Shown: positions 1-9,099, counted from the first letter of the stretch. The stretch: DNA of 47,008 nt from Nocardiopsis sp. JB363 (GCF_900143625.1 NZ_FRFF01000183.1:1-47008); one strand, 5' to 3'. Notes: generated from the sequence alone by a model not told the origin. A program made the numbers and translations.

Positions 1-2
1 CC

Positions 3-767
3 CGTGACGTTCAGTTGCACCGAAAGCCCCCGTCCTTGCCCTGGGACGTCTCCGGCGGCTTCCTCGCCAGCGCCGCCACCGCCTACCGGCAGCTGTTCGG
101 CTGGCCGCCCCACACCGTCCGCCCCGGCGATCCCGTCCTCGTCTGGGGTGGCGCGGGCGGTCTGGGTACCTCCGCCATCCAGCTCGCCCGCCAGGTCGGT
201 GGCAAGCCCGTCGCCGTGGTCTCCACCGAGGAGAAGGCGAAGCTGTGCCGAGAGCTGGGCGCGGTCGGCACCATCCTGCGCACCGAGTTCGACCACTGGG
301 GGCGGACCCCCGACGAGAGCGACACCCAGGCCTACGCGGAGTGGTTCCGCGGGGTACGTGCCTTCGGGAAGCGCTTCTGGGCCGAACTGGGGGAGAGGCG
401 TTCACCCCGCATCGTGTTCGAGCACGTGGGGGCCGACACCCTACCCACGTCCCTGTACCTGTGCGACAACTCGGGCATGGTCGTCCTCTGCGGAGCCACC
501 TCCGGTTTCCAGGCCGACGTGGACCTGCGCTTCCTATGGATGCGTCTCAAGCGCCTCCAGGGCTCCCACTTCGCCTCGCCGGCCCAGTGCCGCATGGTCA
601 TCGATCTGGTCGAGGACGGCCGACTCGACCCATGTGTGTCCAGGGTGGTCGGGTTCGACGAGATCGGTGAGGCCCACCAGCTCATGAGCGAGAACAGGCA
701 ACCGCCCGGCAACATGGTCGCGCTCGTCAACGCCGCTCCAGGTCAGGCCGATCTTGATCTTCCCTAG
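3..767 (+). CDS. ccr: Crotonyl-CoA carboxylase/reductase, C-terminal part
   Basis: The gene is cut by the left window edge; about 254 residues are visible, ending at TAG 765-767. The visible part is the NADPH-binding half of a medium-chain dehydrogenase/reductase: the Rossmann motif VLVWGGAGGLGTSAIQLA, then FDHWGR, RAFGKRFW, IVFEHVG, LRFLWMRLKRLQGSHFA and a C-terminal PPGNM. This set is characteristic of crotonyl-CoA carboxylase/reductase, which converts crotonyl-CoA, CO2 and NADPH to ethylmalonyl-CoA in the ethylmalonyl-CoA pathway and supplies extender units for polyketides. Close relatives that carboxylate longer enoyl-CoAs share these motifs, so the exact substrate is open. It is transcribed toward a strong hairpin and is not obviously in an operon with what follows. 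Confidence 0.93.
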   Translation, partial: RDVQLHRKPPSLPWDVSGGFLASAATAYRQLFGWPPHTVRPGDPVLVWGGAGGLGTSAIQLARQVGGKPVAVVSTEEKAKLCRELGAVGTILRTEFDHWGRTPDESDTQAYAEWFRGVRAFGKRFWAELGERRSPRIVFEHVGADTLPTSLYLCDNSGMVVLCGATSGFQADVDLRFLWMRLKRLQGSHFASPAQCRMVIDLVEDGRLDPCVSRVVGFDEIGEAHQLMSENRQPPGNMVALVNAAPGQADLDLP

Positions 768-820
768 AAAACACCGAAAGGTTTCCAGACACCTTGGCCC
801 AGACCTGGTGTACATAAAGG

Positions 821-855
821 ATGGCGGCCCCCGAGGCTGGTTCGGGGGCCGCCAT
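821..855. terminator. Bidirectional hairpin terminator
   Basis: A perfect 14-bp inverted repeat (ATGGCGGCCCCCGA, 821-834, with its complement at 842-855) encloses a 7-nt loop. It sits between the convergent ccr and P450 genes. There is no clear U tract on either side, as is common in high-GC actinomycetes. Confidence 0.8.
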
Positions 856-1008
856 CAGCCCGCACCCCTGGGTCTCAGGTGGGGCACGCCGCCCCTGGTA
901 GGTCGGGCGGCGGGGGACGTATCCAGGGCTCGTCACCTGTGACGGAGTGACGAGCTTTCCGGTCCTGGATAGTCCAGGTTCGAAACACCGCGTGCTGGCT
1001 GTATCTGC

Positions 1009-2364
1009 TCACTCCTTCTGTTGGGGGAGGAGCCGCCGCCACCACGCTGTAGTGGCAGGAGCCGGTTCGGGTTCGCGGGAGGTGATTTCGCGGTAGTCCC
1101 TGCGCTGGGAGTGCATCTGTTCCAGGCGCGGAGGACCGGACCGCGGGTGGATCGGGGTGAAGCGCACCGGAAGGTCGACCAAGGCCCGCACGTTGACGTG
1201 GGGGACCCAGCGGTGTTGTTCGGGGGGCTCGGCCAGACGCAGGTCGGGCAGTCTGCTGGTGATGGTGCTCAGGGCGGTCTCGGCCATCGCTTGTCCCAGA
1301 TCTCGACCATGGCGGGGGCAGCGGTGTGGCCCGGTTCCAAAGGTCAGGTGCGCCCGTGTGAAAGCGGTTTGCGCGTGGGGGGTGCGGTCCAGCAGGTCGA
1401 TGTTGGCTGCGGAGAACCCCAGTACCAGGCAGTCTCCCGCCTGAATGGAGTAGTGGCCTAAGCGCACGTCTCGGGTGGGGAAGCGGCCCACCAGGATTTC
1501 CATGGGTGTGGAGTGCAGCATCACGTAGTTGACGGTTTCGGAGATCAGCATCTGGGAGCCGGCGTGGTTGGAGGCCAACCAGGTGTCCATCAGTAGACGG
1601 CGCAGTGCGGCCCCGATGGTGTTGGTGACCAGATCGTTGGTACCGGCGATGATCAGTGTCAGCTGGTCGCACACCTGGGTGTCGCTTTGCCCGTGGGCGA
1701 TCAGGTGTGAGGGCAGGTCGTCTCCAGGGCTCGCGCGCCGATTCCGGGCCAGTTGGGTGAGTAGTACTTTGAGTTCGGCCGCGCCCTGGGGTGACTCGCT
1801 GCCCCCGCTCCAGAGTTTGTCCATGGACACGGCGAGTTCACCGACCTCGGCCTGGCCCAGCCCGAGCAAGCGTCCCAGGACGTTCAGGGGTAGCAGGCGT
1901 GCGTACTCACCGATGAGGTCGGCGTGGCCGCGGGCGCAGAAATCATCGACCAACTCTTCAGCGACCTGCTGGATCTGAGCCAGGACGCGTTGCTGGTCCA
2001 GTGCGGAGAAGGCCTCATGGAGGCCTGTGGACAGGAACTGGTGTTCCTCACCGTCGACGTAGAGCACGCTCTGGCGTTTTTCGTTGATGGCCCGTACCCC
2101 GGAGTCGGCCGGGATGATGCCGTGCTCCAGGTCATGCCAGTAGCGGCGATCGCACCGGTAGGTGTGATTATCGACCATCACCTGTCGGTTGACTTCATAG
2201 GAGAGCAGAAGCCAAGCGGGCACCCCCGGTTCGAGATAGACCGGGGCGACGTCTCCGTAGACCTTGCGTAGCCCTCGCCAGAACTCCTCGCGGTCATCGG
2301 GCACTCCCTCATAGAGGTGCACCGGGGGTGGCCCGCCTTGCACTCGTCCCGTAGGACGTCCCAT
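1009..2364 (-). CDS. Cytochrome P450, conservon/CYP157-like, lacking the ExxR arginine
   Basis: A 451-aa protein with the heme-ligand loop FGTGPHRCP (Cys349), an I-helix region AGTND and the C-terminal layout of a bacterial class I P450. The K-helix motif reads ETVN (Glu276 to Asn279), so the normally invariant ExxR arginine is replaced by asparagine; the 73-residue spacing to the heme cysteine is normal, which makes misalignment unlikely. Loss of this arginine is known in the CYP157 family (conservon-associated P450s of Streptomyces), and the overall sequence resembles that group. No other conservon genes are present. The start at 2364 has an AGGAGAG Shine-Dalgarno. It lies 9 nt behind the SMP-30-like gene and is probably co-transcribed. 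The substrate cannot be predicted. The C-terminal ~45 residues form a basic tail beyond the usual P450 end. Confidence 0.9.
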   Translation of the reverse strand: MGRPTGRVQGGPPPVHLYEGVPDDREEFWRGLRKVYGDVAPVYLEPGVPAWLLLSYEVNRQVMVDNHTYRCDRRYWHDLEHGIIPADSGVRAINEKRQSVLYVDGEEHQFLSTGLHEAFSALDQQRVLAQIQQVAEELVDDFCARGHADLIGEYARLLPLNVLGRLLGLGQAEVGELAVSMDKLWSGGSESPQGAAELKVLLTQLARNRRASPGDDLPSHLIAHGQSDTQVCDQLTLIIAGTNDLVTNTIGAALRRLLMDTWLASNHAGSQMLISETVNYVMLHSTPMEILVGRFPTRDVRLGHYSIQAGDCLVLGFSAANIDLLDRTPHAQTAFTRAHLTFGTGPHRCPRHGRDLGQAMAETALSTITSRLPDLRLAEPPEQHRWVPHVNVRALVDLPVRFTPIHPRSGPPRLEQMHSQRRDYREITSREPEPAPATTAWWRRLLPQQKE

Positions 2365-2373
2365 CGTCTCTCC

Positions 2374-3255
2374 TTAGCGCGCTGGCCTCAGGCCGGGTAT
2401 CTGTACCTGGGCGGCTTCCACACGCGAGGTGCCTTCGAAGTTGTTGGCCATGCGCTCCATGTCGGTCTCGGCGGCGCACAGGTAGAGCGTGCGCCCCTCA
2501 GGCCCGCCCAGGGCGCAGGAGACCACGAAGTGCCCTGCGGTGGCCGTGTCCACGATGTCGGTGACCTCGCCTTGGGGGGACAGGCGGCGCACCTGGCCGG
2601 AGAAGGGCGCGGTGACCCACGCCCCGCCCTCCGCATCCACACACAATCCGTCCAGGGCGTCCTGTTCCAGGCTGTCGAACTGACGCACGACGCGCTGGTT
2701 TGTCAGCTCGCCCTCGGCGTCGACGTCGAAGGCGCTCAGCCGGAAGTTGAACGTTTCGGAGACGTACAGCGTTTTGCCATCGGGGCTGAGCCCGATGCCG
2801 TTGGGGCACACCAGCCCCTCACCGGCGGTGGACACCTCACCCTCGGGGCTGACCACCACCACGCCACAGGGCTGGGCCTGGCCGCCGTTGAACAGGTCGT
2901 AGCCGATCTGGGTGATGTAGGCACGCCCCTGGGAGTCCACCCACATGTCGTTGGCGGCGAAGGCGACGTGGTCGAGTTTGGCAACGATTTCGACCGTGCC
3001 GTTGGGGTTGATCCGGCGCAGCGCCGAGTCGGCCTGGGTGACCACCAGCGGGGTCCCATCCGGGAGGAATCCCAGACCGGAGGGCTTGGCGTCCGGGAGG
3101 TCAGCGACCACGATCGCTTTCCCGGTCTGGGGGTTGATTCGGTAGACCAGCCCTCGGGGGATGTCCGAGCACCACAGTTCACCGTTGTACCAGCGGGCTC
3201 CCTCCAGGTACTGGAACCCCGCTTGCACCACCGTGGCGGTCTGTCTTGTCACCAT
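2374..3255 (-). CDS. SMP-30/gluconolactonase/LRE-family protein
   Basis: A 293-aa six-bladed beta-propeller of the SMP-30/gluconolactonase family. Blade motifs with the usual metal ligands are visible: the N-terminal YLEGARW (Glu), AANDMWVDSQGR (Asn), PNGIGLSPDGKTLYVSE (Asn) and LDGLCVDAEGGAW (Asp). Family members are divalent-metal lactonases that hydrolyse sugar lactones or related esters in the cytoplasm; the substrate here is unknown. The ATG has an AAGGAG Shine-Dalgarno 7-8 nt upstream. It is the first gene of a two-gene unit with the P450, divergent from the thiolase operon, so the pair may process a lipid or lactone intermediate handled by that operon (inference from position only). 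Confidence 0.9.
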   Translation of the reverse strand: MVTRQTATVVQAGFQYLEGARWYNGELWCSDIPRGLVYRINPQTGKAIVVADLPDAKPSGLGFLPDGTPLVVTQADSALRRINPNGTVEIVAKLDHVAFAANDMWVDSQGRAYITQIGYDLFNGGQAQPCGVVVVSPEGEVSTAGEGLVCPNGIGLSPDGKTLYVSETFNFRLSAFDVDAEGELTNQRVVRQFDSLEQDALDGLCVDAEGGAWVTAPFSGQVRRLSPQGEVTDIVDTATAGHFVVSCALGGPEGRTLYLCAAETDMERMANNFEGTSRVEAAQVQIPGLRPAR

Positions 3256-3381
3256 GACCTGCTCCTTCGTTTCTGGGGCCTATTGGCAGACCCTCGCTCA
3301 TGGGGTAGACAGGTAAGTGAACCAGCGTTCTCAAAAGATCACAATACGTAGAGCCGATCATTACCCAGAAGGAAGCCGAGC
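3256..3381. promoter_or_regulatory. Divergent promoter region between SMP-30/P450 and the beta-oxidation operon
   Basis: This 126-nt spacer must carry promoters for both directions and plausibly the operator for the TetR-like regulator at the end of the rightward operon. It is relatively AT-rich around 3330-3365. I do not see a convincing -35/-10 pair or a clear long palindrome. Confidence 0.45.
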
Positions 3382-4563
3382 ATGACTCCTGTGCGCATCG
3401 CCGGAGTGGGGATGTCATCCTTCTCCACACCAAGACACACCAGCCCATACACAGACATGGCCGCCACGGCGATCATCGACGCCCTGGACGATAGCGGCCT
3501 GAGCCTGGGCGATATCCAGCAGGCCTATGCTGGCTATGTGTATGGTGATTCCACATCTGGGCAGAATGCGCTCTATCGGGTGGGGCTGCCTGGCGTCCCG
3601 GTGGTCAACGTCAACAACAACTGTTCGACCGGCTCCTCGGCGTTGTGGCTGGCCCGACAGGCCGTGGCCAATGGGGCCGCGGAGTGCGTGCTCGCCTGCG
3701 GTTTCGAGCAGATGCGCCCTGGAGCGTTGGGTTCGCTGTGGGACGACCGGCCCAGCCCCTTCGATGAGTTCACCGCCGTGGCCGAGTCCGTCCAGGGATC
3801 CCACCCCGATGTCCCCTTGGCCGCACAGCTCTTCGGTGGTGCTGGCACGGCCTACGCTCAGCGCTACGGCATCAGCCCGGAGGTGTTCGCACACGTCTCG
3901 GTCAAGGCCCGCCGGCACGCCGCGAACAACCCCAACGCGGTCTTTCGCGACCCCCTCACCGTGGAAGAGGTCCTGGACTCACCTCACGTATTCGGCCCCC
4001 TGACCCGGCTCCAGTGCTGCCCTCCCACCTGCGGGGCGGCCGCGGCCATCGTGTGCAGTCCCGACTTCGCCCGCCGCAGGGGCCTGGGCGCGGGCGTGGA
4101 CATCGTGGCCCAAGCCATGACCACCGACGAGCCCTCTTCGTTCACCGGCGACCTGATGAACCTGGTGGGGGCGGACATGACTCGCCGCGCGGCCGAGCAG
4201 GTCTATGAGGCCGCCGGGATCGGCCCTGAAGAGATTCCCGTCGTGGAGCTGCACGACTGTTTCACCACCAACGAGGTGATCACCTACGAAGGGCTGGGTC
4301 TGACCCCTGAGGGGACCGCGGAAAAGTTCATCATGGACGGGCAGAACACCTACGGGGGTCGTGTGGTCACCAACCCCTCCGGTGGTCTGCTCTCCAAGGG
4401 TCACCCTCTGGGGGCGAGCGGACTGGCCCAATGTGCCGAACTGGTCTGGCAGTTGCAGGGGCGTGCCGAACATCGCCAGGTGGAGGGGGCCCGGGTGGGC
4501 CTGCAGCACAACCTGGGCCTGGGCGGGGCCTGCGTGGTCACCCTCTACCAGAAGGTGGACTGA
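3382..4563 (+). CDS. Thiolase / SCP-2-type lipid-transfer acyltransferase
   Basis: A 393-aa thiolase-superfamily protein of the SCP-x/lipid-transfer (Ltp) subgroup. The nucleophilic Cys81 lies in NNNCSTGSSAL, the catalytic histidine in KGHPLGASG, and the C-terminal QHNLGLGGAC is typical of SCP-2 thiolases. These enzymes carry out the thiolytic or retro-aldol step that releases acetyl- or propionyl-CoA in degradation of branched fatty acids and sterol side chains. The ATG at 3382 has an AAGGAAG Shine-Dalgarno. It is the first gene of an operon with two MaoC proteins, an SDR, an acyl-CoA dehydrogenase and an acyl-CoA ligase, so a catabolic role fits better than biosynthesis. Confidence 0.9.
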   Translation: MTPVRIAGVGMSSFSTPRHTSPYTDMAATAIIDALDDSGLSLGDIQQAYAGYVYGDSTSGQNALYRVGLPGVPVVNVNNNCSTGSSALWLARQAVANGAAECVLACGFEQMRPGALGSLWDDRPSPFDEFTAVAESVQGSHPDVPLAAQLFGGAGTAYAQRYGISPEVFAHVSVKARRHAANNPNAVFRDPLTVEEVLDSPHVFGPLTRLQCCPPTCGAAAAIVCSPDFARRRGLGAGVDIVAQAMTTDEPSSFTGDLMNLVGADMTRRAAEQVYEAAGIGPEEIPVVELHDCFTTNEVITYEGLGLTPEGTAEKFIMDGQNTYGGRVVTNPSGGLLSKGHPLGASGLAQCAELVWQLQGRAEHRQVEGARVGLQHNLGLGGACVVTLYQKVD

Positions 4564-4564
4564 C

Positions 4565-5023
4565 ATGGCTCTGTCACCCGACGTGGTCGGCACCGTCTTG
4601 CCCACCACGGCCTTGCGCTTGGAGCGGGGCAGGCTGCGCCTGTTCGCCAAGGCCATCGGCTTGGTAGAGCCGGTGTATGTGGACGTGGCTGCCGCCCGTG
4701 CTGCGGGTCACCCTGACCTGCCCGCCCCGCCCACCTTCCTGGCCGCGCTCCAACACGAGGTTCCTCGGTCCCTGGGCTGGTTGGAGGACCTGGGGGTGGA
4801 CCCTGCTCGGGTCTTGCACGGGGAGCAGTCCTTCACCTACCACCAGATGGCCTACGCGGGACAGAAGCTGACCATGACCGGTCGTATCAGCGACTACGCC
4901 GTCAAGAAGGGCGGTGACATGGAGCTACTCACCCGACATTTCCAGGTCACCGACACCAACGGAGCTCCCATCGCGGAGCTGGGTGATGTGGTCGTGGTGC
5001 GCCATCCGCAGGTGAGCCCATGA
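4565..5023 (+). CDS. MaoC-like dehydratase, N-terminal (FAS1-like) type
   Basis: A 152-aa single hotdog domain resembling the N-terminal half of double-hotdog MaoC hydratases (FAKAIGLVEPVYVD, LPAPPTFLAAL). It lacks the Asp/His catalytic motif found in the next gene, so it probably forms the non-catalytic or substrate-binding half of a heterodimeric enoyl-CoA hydratase with that product, as known for split MaoC pairs in actinobacterial lipid catabolism. The ATG follows the thiolase stop by 1 nt, and its own stop overlaps the next start as ATGA. Confidence 0.87.
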   Translation: MALSPDVVGTVLPTTALRLERGRLRLFAKAIGLVEPVYVDVAAARAAGHPDLPAPPTFLAALQHEVPRSLGWLEDLGVDPARVLHGEQSFTYHQMAYAGQKLTMTGRISDYAVKKGGDMELLTRHFQVTDTNGAPIAELGDVVVVRHPQVSP

Positions 5024-5448
5024 TCACCACACCGTTGCAGGTCGGCGACCAGCTGCCCCCGTTGGAGATCGCACCGATCTCCCGCACCACCTTGGCCCTG
5101 TTCGCCGGTGGGTCCGGGGACCACAACCCCGTCCACATCGACCTGGACGCCGCACACACCGCGGGCATGGACGACGTGTTCGCTCACGGCATGCTCGGCA
5201 TGGCCTACCTCGGCCGGATGTTGACCGCATGGGTGCCCCAGGATCGCCTACGCACTCTGCATGTGCGCTTCACCGCCATCACGCCGGTACACGCCGCACC
5301 GGTGTGCTCGGGCATGGTGGCCGAGGTCCACGAACAGCACGGCGAGCTCAGGGCCACGATTCAGGTCACCGTCCAACTCGCCGACGGCACCACCACACTC
5401 AGCGGCCATGCGACCGTCGCTGCGTACCCACCCATGAAAGGCATGTGA
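5020..5448 (+). CDS. MaoC-family (R)-specific enoyl-CoA hydratase
   Basis: A 142-aa hotdog protein with the complete hydratase-2 motif: SGDHNPVHID with catalytic Asp and His, followed by AHGMLGMAYLG. It should hydrate trans-2-enoyl-CoA to the (R)-3-hydroxyacyl-CoA, probably paired with the preceding non-catalytic hotdog protein. Translation is coupled through the ATGA overlap at 5020-5023. It lies directly before the SDR that could oxidise its product. Confidence 0.9.
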   Translation: MITTPLQVGDQLPPLEIAPISRTTLALFAGGSGDHNPVHIDLDAAHTAGMDDVFAHGMLGMAYLGRMLTAWVPQDRLRTLHVRFTAITPVHAAPVCSGMVAEVHEQHGELRATIQVTVQLADGTTTLSGHATVAAYPPMKGM

Positions 5449-5453
5449 GAACG

Positions 5454-6284
5454 ATGACGAACCTGCAAGGTAAGACCGCTCTGGTCACCGGCGCCGGACG
5501 CGGTATCGGCCAGGCCATCGCCCTCAAACTGGCCGCCGAAGGGGCCCGCATCGTCCTCAACGACCTGGACGAGGACCCGGTCAAGGACACCGTGGCCCAG
5601 ATCGAGGCGAGAGGAGGGCAGGCGGTGCCCTGCGTGGGCAGTGTGAGCGCGCCGGCCTTCGCCGAGGAATTCGTCTCCACCGCGGTGGAGGCCTTCGACG
5701 GCATCGACATTATCGTCAACAACGCCGGATTCACCTGGGACAACGTCATCCAGAAGATGACCGACGACCAGTGGGACGCGATCTTGGACGTGCATTTGAA
5801 GGCACCGTTTCGGATCCTGCGCGCCGCCCAGCCGGTGATCTCGGCCGCGGTCAAGGCCGAACGCGCCGCCGGCCTACAGGTGCCGTGCCGCAAGGTCGTC
5901 AACATCTCCTCCCTGGCCGGGGTGGGCGGCAATGTCGGGCAGGCCAACTACGCCTCGGCCAAGGCCGGCGTCGAAGGGCTGACCCGGACCGTGGCCAAGG
6001 AGTGGGGGCGCTACAACATCACGGTCAACGCCGTGGCCTACGGGATGATCCACACCCGGCTCACCGCGGCCAGCGCCGACGGCGACAGCACCATCAGCAT
6101 TCAGGGCAACGACATCAAGATCGGTATGAACCCCGAACTGCTGGAGCAGATGGAGCGTTCCATTCCCCTGGGGCGGGCCGGGACCCCCGAGGAAGCGGCC
6201 GGTGCCGTCTACCTGCTGTGCTCCCCCGAGTCGAACTACATCAGCGGCCAGACCCTCGTGTGCGGCGGCGGCTTCATGATCTAG
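5454..6284 (+). CDS. Short-chain dehydrogenase/reductase (3-hydroxyacyl-CoA type)
   Basis: A 276-aa classical SDR: cofactor motif TGAGRGIG near residue 13, NNAG, catalytic Ser in NISSLAG and YASAK. The acidic residue after beta-2 (NDLDED) suggests NAD+ preference. The insertion before the active site (KAERAAGLQVPCRKVV) resembles MFE-2/FabG-like 3-hydroxyacyl-CoA dehydrogenases. In this operon it would oxidise the (R)-3-hydroxyacyl-CoA made by the MaoC pair to the 3-ketoacyl-CoA cleaved by the thiolase. The ATG at 5454 is 5 nt after the previous stop; longer in-frame extensions upstream overlap the MaoC gene and are not credible. Confidence 0.9.
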   Translation: MTNLQGKTALVTGAGRGIGQAIALKLAAEGARIVLNDLDEDPVKDTVAQIEARGGQAVPCVGSVSAPAFAEEFVSTAVEAFDGIDIIVNNAGFTWDNVIQKMTDDQWDAILDVHLKAPFRILRAAQPVISAAVKAERAAGLQVPCRKVVNISSLAGVGGNVGQANYASAKAGVEGLTRTVAKEWGRYNITVNAVAYGMIHTRLTAASADGDSTISIQGNDIKIGMNPELLEQMERSIPLGRAGTPEEAAGAVYLLCSPESNYISGQTLVCGGGFMI

Positions 6285-6296
6285 AAAGGGCCCACC

Positions 6297-7445
6297 ATGC
6301 CTTCGAAAAACCCTTCGCCTTGGATGGATGAGGACTTGGCCGCTCTACGCGACCTGGTCCGCACCTTCGCCGCCAGGGAACTGGCCCCGCACCAAGAGCG
6401 CTGGCGCGAGCAACACCATGTGGACCGCTCACTGTGGACCACGGCCGGGAAGGCGGGGCTGCTGTGCCTGTCCATCCCTGAGGAGTACGGCGGCGGCGGG
6501 GGCACCTACGCCCATGAGGCCGTCCTACTCGAAGAACAGAACCGGGTGGGTGACACCGCTTGGGGTGTGGCGGTGCACTCCATGGTGGCCGCCCACTACC
6601 TGCTGGCCTACGGCACCGAGGAGCAAAAACGCACTTGGCTACCGCCCATGGCCACCGGGCAGGTCGTCGCGGCCATCGCCATGACCGAACCCGGCACCGG
6701 ATCGGACCTCAAAGCGGTGGCCACGCGCGCCCATCGTGAGGGCGATGAGTACGTGATCAGCGGTGCCAAGACCTTCATCACCAACGCCTCCCAAGCCGAT
6801 CTGGTGATCGTCGTGGCCAAAACCGACCCCGAGGCGGGCAGCCGCGGCATCTCACTGATGCTGGTGGAAACCGACCGTCCCGGGTTCCAACGCGGCCGGA
6901 TCCTGGACAAGATCGGCCAGCGCGGCCAAGACGCCTCCGAGTTGTTCCTGGACCAGGTACGGGTACCCGCCGACCATGTCCTGGGTGGTGAACCCGGACA
7001 CGGGTTCGCCCAGCTGATGAACCAACTGCCCCAGGAGCGGCTGACCATCGCCATCACCGCGGTCGTGGCCATGGAAACCGCTCTGGAACACACCCTGGCC
7101 TACACCAAGGAACGCACCGCCTTCGGCAAGAGGATCTTCGACTTCCAGAACACCCGCTTCACCCTGGCCGAGGCTGCCACCCACACACGCATCGCCCGCA
7201 CCTTCGTCGACGCGTGCATCGCCCAACACCTGCGCGGGGACCTGGACGCGGTCACCGCGGCCATGGCCAAGTCCTGGACCACCGAACACGCCTCGGTCGT
7301 GCTCGACCAGTGCTTGCAGTTGCACGGCGGCTACGGCTACATGGCCGAGTACCCCATCGCCCACCTGTGGGTGGACCAACGAGTGCAGCGCCTCTACGGC
7401 GGCACCACCGAAATCATGAAGGAGATCATCGCCCGCGACCTGTGA
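6297..7445 (+). CDS. Acyl-CoA dehydrogenase
   Basis: A 382-aa FAD-dependent acyl-CoA dehydrogenase with AIAMTEPGTGSDL, YVISGAKTFITN and the C-terminal YGGTTEIMKEIIARDL typical of the family. It catalyses alpha,beta-dehydrogenation of an acyl-CoA, the first oxidative step before the MaoC hydratase. The ATG has an AAAGGG Shine-Dalgarno and lies 12 nt after the SDR. Chain-length or branched-chain specificity cannot be read from the sequence. Confidence 0.93.
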   Translation: MPSKNPSPWMDEDLAALRDLVRTFAARELAPHQERWREQHHVDRSLWTTAGKAGLLCLSIPEEYGGGGGTYAHEAVLLEEQNRVGDTAWGVAVHSMVAAHYLLAYGTEEQKRTWLPPMATGQVVAAIAMTEPGTGSDLKAVATRAHREGDEYVISGAKTFITNASQADLVIVVAKTDPEAGSRGISLMLVETDRPGFQRGRILDKIGQRGQDASELFLDQVRVPADHVLGGEPGHGFAQLMNQLPQERLTIAITAVVAMETALEHTLAYTKERTAFGKRIFDFQNTRFTLAEAATHTRIARTFVDACIAQHLRGDLDAVTAAMAKSWTTEHASVVLDQCLQLHGGYGYMAEYPIAHLWVDQRVQRLYGGTTEIMKEIIARDL

Positions 7446-7517
7446 GCACAGACCCAGACCGGCCACGCCCCGAGCGCCCACCCCCCTTTCAACCACAGCA
7501 TCGCAACGGAGCCCACC

Positions 7518-9065
7518 ATGTACCTGACTCAGTCCCTGCACAATGCTCTCCAACAGGATCCCGACCGGCCCCTGACCCAACACCAGGGGCGTGTGCGCAC
7601 CGTGGCCGAGTCCGCGGACCGCATCGCACGTTTGGCCGGCGCACTCCAAAAACTGAGGGTGGCCTCCGGGGGCCGCGTCGGTATGCTGGCCTTGAACGGC
7701 GACCGGTACCACGAATACCTGCTGGCGGTGCCCTGGGCCGATGCGGCCCTGGCACCGCTGAACTACCGGTGGAGCGTGCCCGAACTCACCCATGCCATCA
7801 CCGAAGCCGAAATCTCGGTCCTGCTGGTCGATGAACCACTGTGCGGTGCCGCCCAACAGCTACGCGAGCAGTGCGCAGACCTGCACACTCTCATCTACTG
7901 CGGCAGCGGAACCTGCCCTTTGGGCATGCTCGACTACGAACAGCTCATCACCCAAACCGCACCTGTGCCCGATGCCCGACGCGGCGGCCAAGACCTGTTC
8001 GGGATCTTCTACACCGGCGGCACCACCGGTACCCCCAAGGGGGTGATGCTCAGCCACGACAACATCCACATCAGCGCATTGGGGACCCTGGTCAGCGGTG
8101 ACTGGATCAGCTCGGGCGGGCGCATGCTGCACGTGGCCCCGCTGTTCCACATGGCCGAGATCTTCATCTGGCTCACCGGACAGCTACAAAACGCCACCCA
8201 CTTGTTCCTGCCCACCTTCACGCCCAACCAGGTCCTGCACACCCTGCAGAGCGAGCACATCACCGACGTGCTCCTGGTGCCGACCATGCTCCAAATGATG
8301 GTCGACCACCCCGAGGCCAGCCGCTATGACCTGTCCGGTGTCCTGCATGTGCTCTACGGCACCTCTCCCATCTCCCAGCCCCTGCTGGAACGGGTACGCC
8401 GACTCTTCCCCAACGCCAAGTTCTCTCAGGCCTACGGCATGACCGAACTGGCGCCGGTCGCCACCATCCTGCGCCCCGCAGACCACGACCAGCCCGAACT
8501 GCGCGCCTCCGCCGGCCGTGCGGCCCCGCACGCCGAGGTCCGCGTGGTCGATGAAGACGACACCGAGGTGACCCGGGGCACGGTCGGAGAGATCGTCGCC
8601 TGCGGCGACCACATGATGTCGGGCTACTGGAAACGCCCCCAGGAGAGTGAACAGGCGCTGCGCGGGGGATGGATGCACACCGGCGATGTCGGATACATGA
8701 ACCAGGACGGCTACCTGTTCGTGGTGGACCGGCTCAAGGACATGATCGTCACCGGCGGAGAGAACGTGTACTCCGCAGAGGTGGAGGGCGCCCTGGCCAA
8801 ACACCCCGGAGTGGCCTCCTGCGCAGTGATCGGGGTTCCCGACGAGGTCTGGGGGGAAAAGGTGCACGCGGTGGTGGTGCCCCGCACCGGTCATGAGCCC
8901 TCAACCGAGGAACTGCGCCAGCACTGTCTGACTCACATCGCTGCCTATAAAGCGCCACGCAGCAGCGAACTGGTCGCCGAACTGCCGTTGGCGAGTACGG
9001 GTAAAATTCTCAAGCGCAAACTCCGTAAGGCTTACTGGCCTCAGGAGAATCGACCTATCGGATGA
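7518..9065 (+). CDS. Acyl-CoA synthetase (AMP-forming fatty-acid CoA ligase)
   Basis: A 515-aa ANL-superfamily enzyme: P-loop-like FYTGGTTGTPKGVMLSH, YGMTEL, the hinge region GWMHTGDVGYMNQDGYL with DRLKDMIVTGGENVYS, and the C-terminal catalytic lysine region STGKILKRKLR. It activates a carboxylic acid to its CoA thioester via the acyl-adenylate and so feeds the operon. It follows the dehydrogenase by 72 nt. The exact acid is unknown; a medium- or long-chain or alicyclic substrate is plausible from the neighbours. Confidence 0.92.
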   Translation: MYLTQSLHNALQQDPDRPLTQHQGRVRTVAESADRIARLAGALQKLRVASGGRVGMLALNGDRYHEYLLAVPWADAALAPLNYRWSVPELTHAITEAEISVLLVDEPLCGAAQQLREQCADLHTLIYCGSGTCPLGMLDYEQLITQTAPVPDARRGGQDLFGIFYTGGTTGTPKGVMLSHDNIHISALGTLVSGDWISSGGRMLHVAPLFHMAEIFIWLTGQLQNATHLFLPTFTPNQVLHTLQSEHITDVLLVPTMLQMMVDHPEASRYDLSGVLHVLYGTSPISQPLLERVRRLFPNAKFSQAYGMTELAPVATILRPADHDQPELRASAGRAAPHAEVRVVDEDDTEVTRGTVGEIVACGDHMMSGYWKRPQESEQALRGGWMHTGDVGYMNQDGYLFVVDRLKDMIVTGGENVYSAEVEGALAKHPGVASCAVIGVPDEVWGEKVHAVVVPRTGHEPSTEELRQHCLTHIAAYKAPRSSELVAELPLASTGKILKRKLRKAYWPQENRPIG

Positions 9066-9099
9066 TCCGCCCAGATCCATGCGCTGGGCCAGGAGAGGT

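Noticed and set aside
960..1008. A GGTTCGAA sequence near 976 resembling a tRNA T-arm
   Set aside because: No matching stems for a cloverleaf on either side.
2317..3351. A 344-codon rightward ORF opposite the SMP-30-like gene
   Set aside because: Antisense shadow; the SMP-30 metal-ligand motifs on the other strand are decisive.
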